64,000 nt of DNA from Branchiostoma floridae (taxonomy: Eukaryota; Chordata; Leptocardii; Amphioxiformes; Branchiostomatidae), in NCBI RefSeq assembly GCF_000003815.2, contig NC_049992.1:18385745-18449744 (forward strand), given 5' to 3'. Positions 33,040-44,594 of the stretch are shown one piece after another. The notes under the pieces are model-generated. The model ran no database searches. It had not been told where the DNA came from and worked only from the letters and a program-made list of their open reading frames with translations. The translations under genes and the position numbers were made by a program. Numbering within the stretch: the first letter of the stretch is position 1; every line of letters begins with the position of its first letter.

Positions 33040-36000
33040 TCAAGACATGTATGCTCTAACGGTTCCATCAATGTTTTTCCTGCACATAGGGCAGCAGCGA
33101 AGGCTGGCAGAGCAGTTCTGACACACTGCAAAGTGTCCACATGGCACAAACACTATCTCCATCTCCTCTTCCATACAGATTTTACACATTCTTTCCTCCC
33201 TCAGTCTCTCAAGTTCACTCTCTTGTGTGGGGACTGTCTCCTGTCGGGATTCTAGCGCCAATGATGCCGGGACGTTCCCAACTCCGTAACCCAGCATGAA
33301 CTCGCAGTCTGGGAACTCGTAGAAGTGTTTTAATACTGGGTCATCCCCCTCCTTCCAATGCCTCATCACATTGCCACAGATGAAACACTGCACGTTGTCA
33401 CCTTTGCCGGTGTAGAAGAATCCAGCTGCCGCCAGGTCGTCAGGCTTGACAGGGGAGGGCTGGGGCCAGTCTGCGAATGTTTCGAGTCTCTTTGACTCGT
33501 GTCTTAACCCTCGTTGGTCCACGGTATGGAGGAATGTTGTAGACTTTGGGATGTAGCCTGTCCCAAACGCATTTCTAGCCTGTGCAGAAATGACATTGTT
33601 GGAAACCTCTCTCCGCATGGTTTGTTCTGAGAGCCAACCTACAAGCAAATGTAAGTATTACATGATGAAAGTTTTATAGAGACCTCTTTTTTTTCTTTGA
33701 TAGCCAAACATTACAGTAATGAAGAGTTGATAGAATCTATGATATTTCAATGTTTGCATGTTATGTTGTGAGATGTCATCTTCACTTTTGTTTAAACAGC
33801 TTTTAAAATTTTCTTACTGATTATTTGATTGCACTTGATATGGTTAACTTATGCCAGAAAATTTGAGAGTTAAAAACATGGCATTCTCAATATCGTCTTG
33901 TACAATGTGCACTGTACTGTAAATGCAGAAATGTTCGCGGTGAAATAATGCTTGCGGTCACCACTTCACCGCAAACTTAAAACCACCGCGAACATTTTTC
34001 TATAATGGTATTAGACTGCAGTCTATGGTGTTACCGCAAATTCAAAACCACCGCAAAAAGTCCTTTTTCCCGCTACCGCAAAATTGAATCCCCGCGAACT
34101 TAAATGCATTTACAGTATGTTGTTAAATGCAGATCTAGAACACTTACCTACTGGCAGCTTGTTCCTGCCTGACCATGCAGGGTTTGGTACAGCCATGTTT
34201 GCCAGATCAGCACAGATCTGTGTAAGAGGGTACATTACATTGCATATTCAGTCAAAACACTGAACACCTACGGCACAAGAATTTGTATATCATGATTATA
34301 GCAGGTTCAGTAATTTTGCTAAAACCCAGTGGACCAAAGCCCTTAGCTTAAGTTTTGTTCTAGTATTTTCAAAGTTTAGCCTAGAACATGTTGTACAGCT
34401 AATAACATTCTACAGTTGTAGATTCTACAATGTACATTCTTCAAGTCCATTAACAGTGAGCCCCTACTTCTACTTGTATGCCCCCCTACCTGGTGAGGAT
34501 CTGGACCCAGTGTGGAGAAGAATCTCCTGTCCAGATCATCCAACAGTGTGGCGATGTCACAGTACTGATCATCACTGGTGGGGATGAGGTCCTCCTGTGG
34601 GGTGGAAATATATAAAGGTCAGTGTCAATCTAAAGATAAAGTCAGTTTGCAAAACATCATGGAAGCTCATCTGTGTTGGTAGTAATCATACATGTAATAC
34701 AATATTACAAACTTAAGCTAAACTTTCTTCCATCACAAAAGTACACGAATCAAAATTTCAACGACCACTGTCGCCTTCTTCAGGATCCATACTGATGACC
34801 AAGCTTGGGAGAGATACAGACATGTGATCTTATTAATTATATAACACGTGATCTTCCGGATATGTGTCGTTAGCAATTGGTCAAATGTGTCAGGAAGTTT
34901 ATAAGGCCCACCCTCTCTGTTCGGTGATGGCTGGAGTGCCCTGATGTATATGTAACATGCATTGGCATAATACCGGTAGTAAGACTTATACCGGTAGATT
35001 AAAAATACTGGAACTTAAAAAGATCTACACATGCAACAATAGTTATTTCTGAGCTGTGCACACTTCAGACATCTAGGTGTCCAATACACCATTTACAAAG
35101 CATCGATAACAATGCATACGAAGACAACAAGGCCAAAAGTTTTCAGTATCTTTTTCGGGGTAGGCAGCTCGTCGTGGGACGAACACACTGTCACATTCAT
35201 TGCCAAATTTATAGATCATAATTACACATGCTCACGGCACAAGACGAACATGATTCAACAACAATCTTGAATTTCTGTTGGTGACCTACAACTCATGTAA
35301 AAGTGTGAAGAACCGTTGCATAATAGCCCGGATCTACGACTGAATGGGCAAAATTGAACGTACGCAGCCATTTTCCCGCCATTTGTATATCTACGCTAGC
35401 AGTGAAGTGTTACGTCATAGCGGTTGTGACGGACAGGAGTTAAATGAAAATTCTTGACAGTATACGTCCGTTTTCTCATGACATTTTGTATGCTCATGCA
35501 GGTTTATGTTTTATGCATTTACTGACAGAAAAGGAAGGAACATCAGAGGATGTATAAATGTACATAGCGGCAGTTAATTGTGCCGTGTTTCTTCCTACCG
35601 GTATTATTTACCCCCTCCCAACCATGCGCCCGTTCGCCGTGTAATTCCGCGGCGTGTTACAATTACAATATTACGCTTTTAGCAGGACAAGAGTGGCAGA
35701 AAAGTTACACAGAAGAAGTGGCAAGGGTAAGCTATAAGTTAAACAGCAACATGTAACTGGAGAAAATGATGCGTTGACAATTTGTCAAATCAGTATGGCT
35801 AGAGAAATCGTCGTAAACGTACCGGTATTATGATAATAGATGTTATATGACTTTCTTTATGCCTCTTACAAAGTAGTCCTGTTAAGAGTCCAGTATTCTG
35901 ACTTTGTCCAGTGAGACAGTATGACCTGGATGTGTTGAGAGACTTCCGACGAAGTGTGTCCATGTACAATGTATGTCTGTGTGCATGTACGTGTGTGTGT

Positions 36001-39000
36001 GTGTCTGTATGTGTGCATGTATGTATATTGTGTGTCTGTCTTACATACATGTAGTTACCTTCTTTGCTGAGGTCATGTGGTTGATGTCAGCAGTCCCCAA
36101 CTCATTGACTGGTGCTACCAAGACCCCGTCACGTTGTAAGTTGGCATGGGCAGCAGAGCTCACAACCACCTTTTTCTTCCCATCCAGTCTGTCCAAGCTG
36201 AACAAGCATTGTGAAAGAAAAAGACTGATCAGTGCTATGCTGTTATACTGGTTCAAAACCTCCTTGCTTGAAACAAAGAAGCCATTTTAGATCCAAGATA
36301 ATCATGATGTAACATTTACACGAATAGTGGTTTAGAAGTCACAAATTAACATTTCTTTATGTCTGTCCTAGGGGTGGGTATCGGTACAGAAAATTCAGGT
36401 AAAGGTACAGTCCAGGTCCAGAGGATCAGACCCAGGTCCGGACCTGAGCCTCAACCTAATTTTCTGTGAAAACTTGTGAGAGGACGATACTCCATACAAT
36501 GATTCATGTTGGTACAAAGGATTCTGTTTGGTGGAATATCCGACATCCACTGACTTTTTAAAATCCTATCTGAGTCATGTAAATAACACCAACTGCCTGT
36601 TTTAGACCAAGTTTGACTGTAGAAGCTTGGTAAAGAAAACTACCAGCTCTCCTCTACTTCATTCTTCCTATTTTCTTTGACCGGTTATCCCTAAAACATT
36701 CTACCATTTGCTATCATCTATTTCACTGAGATTGAACAGATGTTTGTATTGGAAAATGTAGATTAACTCACTAGATCTTTCCCGGTTTGAAGCGGCATGG
36801 CAGGTCTGGAAAGACTGTGCTGTTGTTGAACAGGACTTCTCGTAGATTCTCCATCACAGCTTTCTGGACCCCCAAAGGGACATCAATCTTTCTGGAAGTT
36901 GAAAACGCACATTAGTTTCTACATACTTCTAGCATTTTATCAATCAATGTTAAAGTCTTGACTTTATATCAGTCAACATAAATGCCATGCAAAATCATAA
37001 GCATTATACACATAGATTGAGTGACATATCATTTTGAAATGCAAAAGGTTAGAAAGATCACCACAAAGATGCCAAACATTGAACCATTGCAAAACTTCAA
37101 TCGTCAATTTATTGTAGCACAGGTAAATGTAACCACACGTGGCATATTCTTAAACTGCTCATAGTCAATGGTCAATGGTCACTACTTGAATGTAAGGGCT
37201 TGGAAGTCAGTTTTGCCCCCCGCCTCTGAGATGGGGGCTGATACCGACTTCCATTTGCACCTTTGACTTTCGCCATGACGTCACAATTCCGGTCTCGATG
37301 TGTGACATATAGGCTTTGGGTCATTTCAACTTGATAAGGATCAGAGGACTGATCGAAAGCTTGTTAGTAAGCACATTTTGTGTACAGATATAACGTTTAA
37401 AATTGCAACATATAAATGGTCACGCTTGTACTATCTTTTGAATATTTTACAATTTCCTGAACATGATAGCAAACATACCTTCTTGAAGCAGTTGAGGGTG
37501 GATTCTTCAAGAAGTCCACCGAGGCGACATCCACCACCATGAACTGGTCTTCCACCTGAATCAGCACCTCAAATCTGTCCTGGTGTTTCCCACTACTGAG
37601 GGGCAGACTGACACCCAGCTGACTGTTGTACAGGTGCATCTGTCCCAGGGCACTCTTGTACAGGTACCATCCGGAGTCAAGGCCATGCTGTGAATTAAAA
37701 GAGAAAGTTAATGGATTCGAGTTTGCACACATCTTTCAGAATTACAAAGGAAAAGTGTTGCAGGTATCTGTAACTTTCTAACAGTTATGTTTTACATGGT
37801 CTCATGGAATACTATATGTAACAATGAATCATAGGCCCGATTCACTGCAACTGTTGAGTAAAAGTCTGAATGTGAATTAGACAAATAGCTACTGCTATAG
37901 CATGCCAATAGCATCAACAGCATATTTTACAACTGTATATGGAATTCAGTATAAACATGGTCGTGAATCTATTTCAAAATAATCTATCATATCTACAGCA
38001 AACTGCACACCTGTATGTGTTGTTGGCCTTGAAGTCTAGACTGTGCAGCCTGTTGAATACGTACTGCTTGGACGTAGTGGTCTCCCTTTTTCTGCAGTAA
38101 GAACTCACACCGAGGGTACCACCTGGCATGTTCTTCCCACGGCTCATCGCCTGGCTCCCAATCTTTCAGTCCACCATCGCACCAGAAGCACCGAACACGG
38201 TCTGCCACTACTGCAAAGATTATGTTGTGAATACGTCATGTGATGTCATAAGCCATATGGTATGAAGGATTCAGAAAAAAATTTCTTCTCTTACAGCATT
38301 GTTTTAAGTGAATGATTTCATGTTTATGTACTGTGGACAAATACATACCTGGAAACAGAATACTAGTAACCAGAAACTGAATATTGCATACTTGTACCTC
38401 TGTGATACATGTATCTAGAGTGTTCGCGAATTTCTTATTTTATCTATTATTGTGAATTTCTGACCCCAATTCTGTCTATGCATTTCTTCCTGTTGGACTT
38501 TGGACCAGGCATAAGCCTGCAGCAACAACTTTGGATCTGGGCCAAACTAGCTTTTGAATATTACAGAGTGACAGGATGTGAGTCTCTGGTTACAACTCAG
38601 CCTGAGAGCAAACTTGGAGCCGGGCCAGCTTGCAATAACACCAAGACAACAAAACAAACCATTCTCATAAGGCATGGACATAAACCAATTCCGTAGGGAA
38701 AGCATTCATGCAATTTGTAGAATATTTTCGACTCAATCACAGTACTATACCAACAGCTCCACCCTGAGGTGTCGCCATAAAGTTGCATACATGATATATA
38801 ATTATACAATACTCACATGTGTAGAAGAAACCTGCTTTAGCAAGTGCTTGTGGGGTAACAGGAACATTCAGTGGCCACTGTTTAAAGGATCTAATCCTGG
38901 CCTGCTCATCTGCCATTTCTGCATGCTTGGGTTGGCAGACTTGTTGTCTGGGGGTGGACATGTCTTGATGAGGTGAACGTTGAATGGCTACTAGTGGAAG

Positions 39001-39048
39001 ATGGGCACTTGGAGATGGGTAGGATAGGGGATGCTGTGACTCGGACAT
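33040..39048 (-). CDS. Inhibitor-of-apoptosis E3 ligase: BIR - unknown region - BIR - RING, 8 coding exons
   Basis: Exons in transcript order: 39048-38817, 38210-38011, 37687-37479, 36891-36772, 36197-36059, 34594-34490, 34217-34148, 33638-33040. All junctions are GT-AG and phases agree: 1,674 nt, 557 aa. BIR1 (residues ~51-117, split by intron 1) has zinc ligands C85, C88, H105, C112. Residues ~145-385 match no domain I recognise. BIR2 (~405-474) has C443, C446, H463, C470. The C-terminal RING (~510-549) is C3HC4: CKICMEEEMEIVFVPCGHFA then CxxC and CPMC. Family role: binds caspases or IAP-binding-motif proteins through BIR and ubiquitinates through RING, in apoptosis and NF-kB/innate signalling. 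Usual two-BIR IAPs have short inter-BIR linkers. The ATG is the first in an exon whose 3' splice site is likely at 39,070. Confidence 0.88.
33917..34115. mobile_element. TA-flanked MITE in the last IAP intron
   Basis: The ends CTGTAAATGCAGAAATG and its mirror GCATTTACAG lie inside TA dinucleotides (33,915-33,916 and 34,116-34,117). The interior repeats accgcgaac and accgcaaa words. This is a Tc1/mariner-type insertion pattern. A fragment of the family lies near 28,790. Confidence 0.8.
35340..35730 (+). promoter_or_regulatory. Possible promoter and short exon inside an IAP intron
   Basis: In the 1.46-kb intron between IAP exons 5 and 6, CpG density rises (cgtacgcagccattttcccg, ccatttgtatatc) and cgccat/gccatttt words resemble YY1-type start-site motifs. 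A 5' splice-like site (CAAGG|GTAAGC) lies on + near 35,728. No coding frame is supported, so this may be antisense/non-coding transcription or chance. Confidence 0.25.
36369..36693. mobile_element. Copy of the hAT-like MITE in an IAP intron
   Basis: Starts taggggtgggtatcggtaca, which is the mirror of the right end of the element at 7,854-8,288, and keeps the same interior (attctgtttggtggaatat; accaagtttgactgtagaag) reversed. The other end is internally deleted and stops at CCCTA. Confidence 0.75.
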
Positions 39049-39171
39049 GGCATACTCTTGTGATGTTCCCTTGATGTTAAAAAGGAGGACTGCAGCGCTG
39101 TTGGTGTGTTCTGTGCCACCGTGCCTGTGCCCTAGGGTTGATGGTGTTACTGGTTGAGAAGGCCAGTCTAG
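39049..39171 (-). pseudogene. In-frame BIR-like remnant upstream of the IAP start
   Basis: The IAP frame stays open upstream of the ATG to a stop at 39,172-39,174 and begins LDWPSQPVTPSTLG. This resembles the first half of a BIR (compare QWPLNVPVTPQALAKAG in BIR1: W-P...PVTP..L). No zinc-binding half follows. It could be a BIR exon end that decayed, or chance. The likely 3' splice site (39,070) would exclude it from the mRNA. Confidence 0.3.
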
Positions 39172-41957
39172 TCAAGTCAAGTCAAAGTCTTTACTCAAAT
39201 CTCGATGGCTTGTTTGGCCGTTATGACCTCTTTTCACCTTGTTGTTTTAAGTGAAGGGATGTGGCACAGATAAGAATCCAGGTGGTCCACGCCGGTGAGG
39301 TCGCACACTTTGATGCCTTCCTCGCTCACTCCAAGATTTTCTCAGTCTACCACGACCCAGCAACTGCAAGGAAGAAGCATTCAATAAATGCTTAGCACTG
39401 TGAAATGTATGGTTGTACTCCGTGTATATCACTTTCAACAAGGAGGTTGAAATCCTTGCCTTTCAATAAGATATCAGACTACATTATCAAATGGAATTAA
39501 TATTTAGTAACAGCATAACACTGTATGTAATGGCTGGACTCCAAGCAGATTCTTATCAGATATAAAGACAGTATTTAAAGGGATAAACAATGGTAAGTTA
39601 CAATTCTGAGTTCTTAAGTCACCAATTCATTGAAAAATGGTAATTGATCTGAAAACTTTAGATTTCTAAAACGTGCCATGTATGTGCAAATAAAAAAAGA
39701 TTCTAACAAGAAAATTCCAACTTAACATTAACAATTGAGCCATTGGCTTCACCAAAAGAAATTTCAAATCATTGGTCTTTGAGAAGTTTAAGTCCATGTT
39801 TCTCTCAAGAGCTGAAGAACTGAAAAGCACTCTGTCAGAAAGGATACAGACCTGTTTTACAATGTTTGACATACAGACGCTGCCCTTCCTTGAAATATGG
39901 AAACCGATCAAAGCACCTCTCTGATAAACGTCCACACCTCAAGTCCGCAAGCCAAATGACCATGATGCACTTCAACTTTTTATAGTGACAACCATTCGTC
40001 ATTCTTGCGAAGTCCCCTTCGAGTATTTTTAGATTGTATCTTGGGGGCGGGGTTCCAAAATGATTGACAGGGAAAAGAGGAACACGCGTTTTCCACAATA
40101 GGATAAGTTTCGACAGGTGAACACTAAAAGAGGAACTTCCTGGTAGTGTGACGAAAACAAGAGTTTCTATGATCCTTTGTTCTGTGGGCAAGTCTGGACG
40201 ATGCCACAAAAGGGTCGTTCAACTATCATTTTCTTGGGAAACCCCGACCGTACACATGCGAGGTTATTGACCCAGGCCCCTTGCCTATATATGTTTTAGT
40301 ACAACGTATTTAGGAGCATGGGACATCAACAAATGTAAGAAATCTACTTGTGGGAGAGCAGTTATATATACATATACTGTATACATATCAAAGCATGAAG
40401 TACATTTAAATCATTCAAAACAGGATTATGTTTGAATGTAAGGCTATGCTGTGTTTAAGGGTTCTTCAAAGAAAATGGCAAACAAATCATTCAACCTGAA
40501 TGCTTCCTCTCTGTAACGCTATGTTGAGTTCAGTATTGGGCAGAGTCCTGAACTGTGACAATTTTGTCACGAATTGCTCTTTTTACAGCGGCATTTCAAT
40601 GAAATACCGTAAACAATAATACCGGTATGAATTGTAACACAAAATGCAACTATATATCCAAAAGTTGATAAAGCTGACAAAGAAACGAGAGAACCATTAG
40701 TATAATGAAACTGCTGTTCTGCAACATATCAATAGCCTAGAGCTTTTCAAGGGCATTTCAGATACTTTAGTAAACAGAACCCTAGCCTGATTAAATCTCG
40801 CTTATAGTAGCCCGCCCAACATCCGTCGGTCCCCTAGAGGGAGGGGCTAGTTACAGCCCTGGACAGCGGAGTTTGCGTTACACAGACTAAACAGAACCCA
40901 TGATTATTGACAATCAATATAAGTAGAAACTTCCTGAAAAGAGGTAGCTCTTACCTTGATGTTAACTGCGGTGATAAACTTATCTTATACTAGCTACTGC
41001 CGCAAGGTCACTCAGGAAAAGAGTCACTGTGGGACCTCACAAACTGGTCTTTTGAAAATGGGCTGCCTCTGATGCCTCCCAACATTGACCATAGCGGAAA
41101 ACCCAACACGGGGATTTTTATGACATATGCATGTCCTCAGGTGTTTTTCTTCCTTGCGTCATATGCCTGCGCACCTCTTGTTCACTTTCCCAAGATGAGG
41201 GTGACCCTGACTAGTTCCTCTTTTTTTGCCATTTGTCATTCAGGTGTGGCTGTAGACATAGGATTGTCACCCTTATTTTTAGCTCCGAAACTACTTAGAA
41301 GCTGTCAATCGACACATTTTTATTTTTGCCTTCTGGGATAGTCTGATCATAGTACTTGCTTTCACATCGTAACCTTTATCATTTGCCCCAGGCCGTACTC
41401 ACATACTGTTGCATGCATTTCATCGAATTCATTGCGATAGGAATTCCGAAAAAATACTAAATGAACTCTTTATTTGATACATTACAGATTCAGCTTTATT
41501 GTTCTTGGCATTCTGAAATATCATGAAGGTTAGTTCAATATTAAAGCTAAAAAAGAGGTGGACATTGAGCTAATCAAGGCAAGAAGGTATTTTTGTGTCA
41601 CTCTCCAAGTTTCCTTCCCTGAACTTTTGTGTTTTTATAGGGTACTACTTGCAGGGAAATCCAAAATGTACATCGTACTGAGTGCAAATGAATAAATGAA
41701 TGTATAAACTGTCCTGTTGTCAAAACGCCGCGTAACAAAATGCGCAATTCCGCTTGAACTAAAAACAAAACTATTACACCATAAATAGATAGCAACAATG
41801 TTTCTAAAGGCTACTCTGAAATTGTCCTTTGCGTATTGCTTATGAAAAATGCCGTTTTGTAATCACTGCTAACAGTGCTTATATAATCTACATCAAAATA
41901 CTAAAACAGACAATACATACGTTTAAATGTAAGTAAAAGTAGGCGAAACGTACTCAC
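39172..41957. other. Upstream IAP region, no supported coding exon
   Basis: Presumed first intron or promoter region of the IAP gene. It contains a - strand 5' splice-like site (AAG|GTAAGAGC, near 40,953) and the conserved regulatory module at 40,105. A + strand open stretch at about 39,268-39,387 is noted in the findings. Confidence 0.4.
40105..40139. promoter_or_regulatory. Promoter-like module, copy 1
   Basis: AAGTTTCGACAGGTGA, then 9 bp, then GAGGAACTTC. The same two words with the same 25-bp start-to-start spacing occur at 49,478-49,512. They contain a GTTTC half-site (ISRE/IRF-like), CAGGTG (E-box/ZEB-like) and GAGGAACTTC (ETS/PU.1-like). It lies ~1.1 kb upstream of the IAP ATG. Confidence 0.5.
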
Positions 41958-42100
41958 CCTTGCCTCACCCTCCTTCAAACCTTGAAAGTTGCTGATCTTA
42001 TTACGATTGAAGTAACCATTCCCAGCCAACCAGTTCCTCAAGCCTGAAGACTTTTACTGAACTCCCATTTTCTCCCTCAGTCAAAAGCATGAACGAACTA
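41958..42100 (-). other. Candidate 5' UTR exon of the IAP gene
   Basis: The - strand has a strong 5' splice site (CAAGG|GTGAGTACG, boundary 41,958/41,957). Upstream is sequence with only short upstream frames. It lies just inside the divergent promoter region, so it is a plausible first exon. The transcription start is not resolved. Confidence 0.35.
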
Positions 42101-42206
42101 ACCAAGAACTTGTAATTATTAAAGAGGGAAATCCCATTACAGGTGCCCCCCCCCCATGACGTAATGGACAAGAGTTGCGCGAACTTCAGACCAATTACTC
42201 AACTCA

Positions 42207-42398
42207 CTTCCCCTTTTTGCTCCGCCTCCGAAACTACGTAGTACCGCGACCTTTGTTACATCCTGTTTCTGGGCTTCCCCAGTTGTTTTGAGTTTCTATA
42301 CATGTTCCTCTTTTCGATCCACCCATAGAAACTCAGATTGGTCAGGTCCCTTTGTAAACATGGAACACTTCCTCTTTTTGGGCCGCCTCCGAAACTAA
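42207..42398. promoter_or_regulatory. Duplicated element in the divergent IAP / + strand gene promoter
   Basis: cacttcccctttttgctccg and cctccgaaacta at 42,207-42,237 is repeated at 42,367-42,398 as cacttcctctttttgggccg and cctccgaaacta. Read on - these give AGTTTCGGAGGCGG and GGGGAAGTG/AGGAAGTG, resembling IRF half-site, GC-box and ETS-site combinations. A third related word (gtttctatacatgttcctct) is at about 42,290. Confidence 0.5.
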
Positions 42399-42471
42399 CT
42401 TCTTTATTTTATCATGACATCAGAGAGCCGTAACCCAGGTTATTTCCCGTGTAATCGTCTCACCCTATAGC

Positions 42472-42510
42472 TATATAAGAGCACTTTGAAACTGAATAAA
42501 GTACTCAGTC
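42472..42510 (+). promoter_or_regulatory. Core promoter: TATA box and initiator
   Basis: TATATAA at 42,472-42,478 is followed 33 bp later by TCAGTC (42,505-42,510), a consensus initiator. The first exon and its ATG (42,531) follow immediately, so transcription probably starts near 42,507. Confidence 0.65.
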
Positions 42511-42530
42511 TGATGAGACCAGACTCCGTC

Positions 42531-44549
42531 ATGACAGGCTGTGACCAAAGGTAAGCCGTACGCGTTTTCGTAAATACCTAGCATACGGGAACTAAAATCT
42601 TATATCAGAATATGTGATTTGTTAACAAGCTATGAAATGGTATGATGCTAGAAAGAGTGTTCATGATTTTGGCGTTATAGCGTATAGGTCACAGGCCAAC
42701 AAAGTATCAAGAAAATATTTGCACAGATCTGTGTACTAAAAAATGCAACCTCTTGGTAGAAGAATATTAGTTAGGTAGACAACTCTAGACTTCTCAGTAC
42801 TGTTAAGGTATATATGGGAAGGTAGCGGAGTCTAATCTTACGTCATGTTGTGTCAAGGTGTACAGCTGAGTCCGATGAAAGTGCACCCGATGACCCCACG
42901 GGGGACTGTACATGGGACGTGTCGGTCTGCTACGAGAGGGAAGGGGGCGCACAGAACAGCGGCTGTCGGTCGCTTGACGACCCAAGACACGGACAACCCT
43001 TCCGGACACGACCAACAGCGTACACACGACCAACTGCGTGTCATAGTTGGTCTGGGTTCATAAGAAAAGCCAGGGCACATGAAACCCAAAGAAGAAATAC
43101 TGTCGACAACTCGCCATCGAGTGAGAACGTCGACCAAACAAACATTTTAACCTGTCAGGGAACAATTGAAATTCACCCTCCAGAAGGGGGAGAAAGTTTA
43201 GAAGTTAGCTGTCGACAACAACACTTACGGAGTTGTTGTGTATCGGTCGAAAGATCGTCGTCAGCTACTCGTAATCTATCTGTGACAAATACGCTCTTGG
43301 GGGAGACGTCTCAAGCACAACCAGACCAGCACGAGGTACAAAATCTTCACATTTTTCTCTATTAATGTTTTCAATCATGTAAGGATAGCGCCGGTGAACT
43401 TAATATATTGTTAAACTGAACAACGTAAGATGTTCTTCAACTATATATATTCATAGACGCATTAAGTTACAATGATTTACATCTAGTGCATTATGACTTG
43501 TTTGAACATTTTGGTTTGTGAAAAATGTAAACAAGATTAGTTTAAAGGTCTAGGTGTGTATTATTTTGTTTCCAAAAAATCAAGTGTTCTTCGCGTACGA
43601 TTGTTATGTAGCAATATATTTCTCTGCAGGATCTAGCATTCTTGAATAGTCATGACAACTATCCCGTGAAAGATAGACGCACCAGTTCTCCATAGTGCTT
43701 AATATGTGATTTCGTCGGCCATATGTAACTACTCTCTAAGCAGAGGTTTGGCTTCAACTAGTTTTTGGCGTGTTTTGAGGCGTTTTTTTTGTAGGGCTTC
43801 ATATTTTTTCCCGTTTCGGTGATGTCTGCCGGCCAAACGCCTTAAAACTTTCCACAAAACAACAATTTCGAACCTCTGCTTGGTGAAACGTATAACAAGA
43901 TATTTAAATTACGCGCCAATTTTCGTATAGACATGTGTTTCACCTTTTGCAGACGTGCTTTTAGTGACATTGTTCGGTTCACTGATTTGGAAATAATGCA
44001 AGCTCACATGTTTGGAATGGATTCAAACGTTTATTTTTTTTTTCTGTGTATACGTGCTTCCCTAGTCAGAGTTTTGGGGCAAATTCAGGTCGAATTTGAA
44101 CTATGTAGTTTAGTAGTTGAAATATTGATAAGTTCCTTGACTGTGTGTTTAGGGACATTTTAAAGGCAATGCATCCCCCATTATCTAACCACAGAACAAA
44201 GCATCGTGACTTTTAATATGTTTTAAAAGAGAGTTCTAATGTGAGACTTGGTGTCAATTGTTTGCAGGATCATGAAAAAGGAAATGACGTACCCTGTCAG
44301 ACATACACCGATCCAAGCCACGAATCGCTGGAGGAATACCGAGTCTACGTCACTGAAGTTAGACGCGCAGGGCGGCAAAACTTCGCAAAACGTAAGAGTC
44401 GATTTTTCTCATTAAGTTATTAATGTGTATTACATGTGCATATATTTATTTGATTATTCAATATCATGTTTGATTGCATTTATTGCTCAACTGGTGGTGG
44501 GTGAGTTATCTATTTCAGTCGTCTCGTAACACTCTATACCCACCCCCCT

Positions 44550-44594
<45 letters not shown>

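Noticed and set aside
39666-40209. Two overlapping - strand frames of 89 and 124 codons upstream of the IAP gene
   Set aside because: No recognisable motif, no matching splice sites; they overlap the regulatory module.
42845-43137. Other frames over exon 2 of the 294-aa gene, both strands
   Set aside because: Only the frame continuing from the TATA-driven exon 1 keeps phase into exons 3 and 4.
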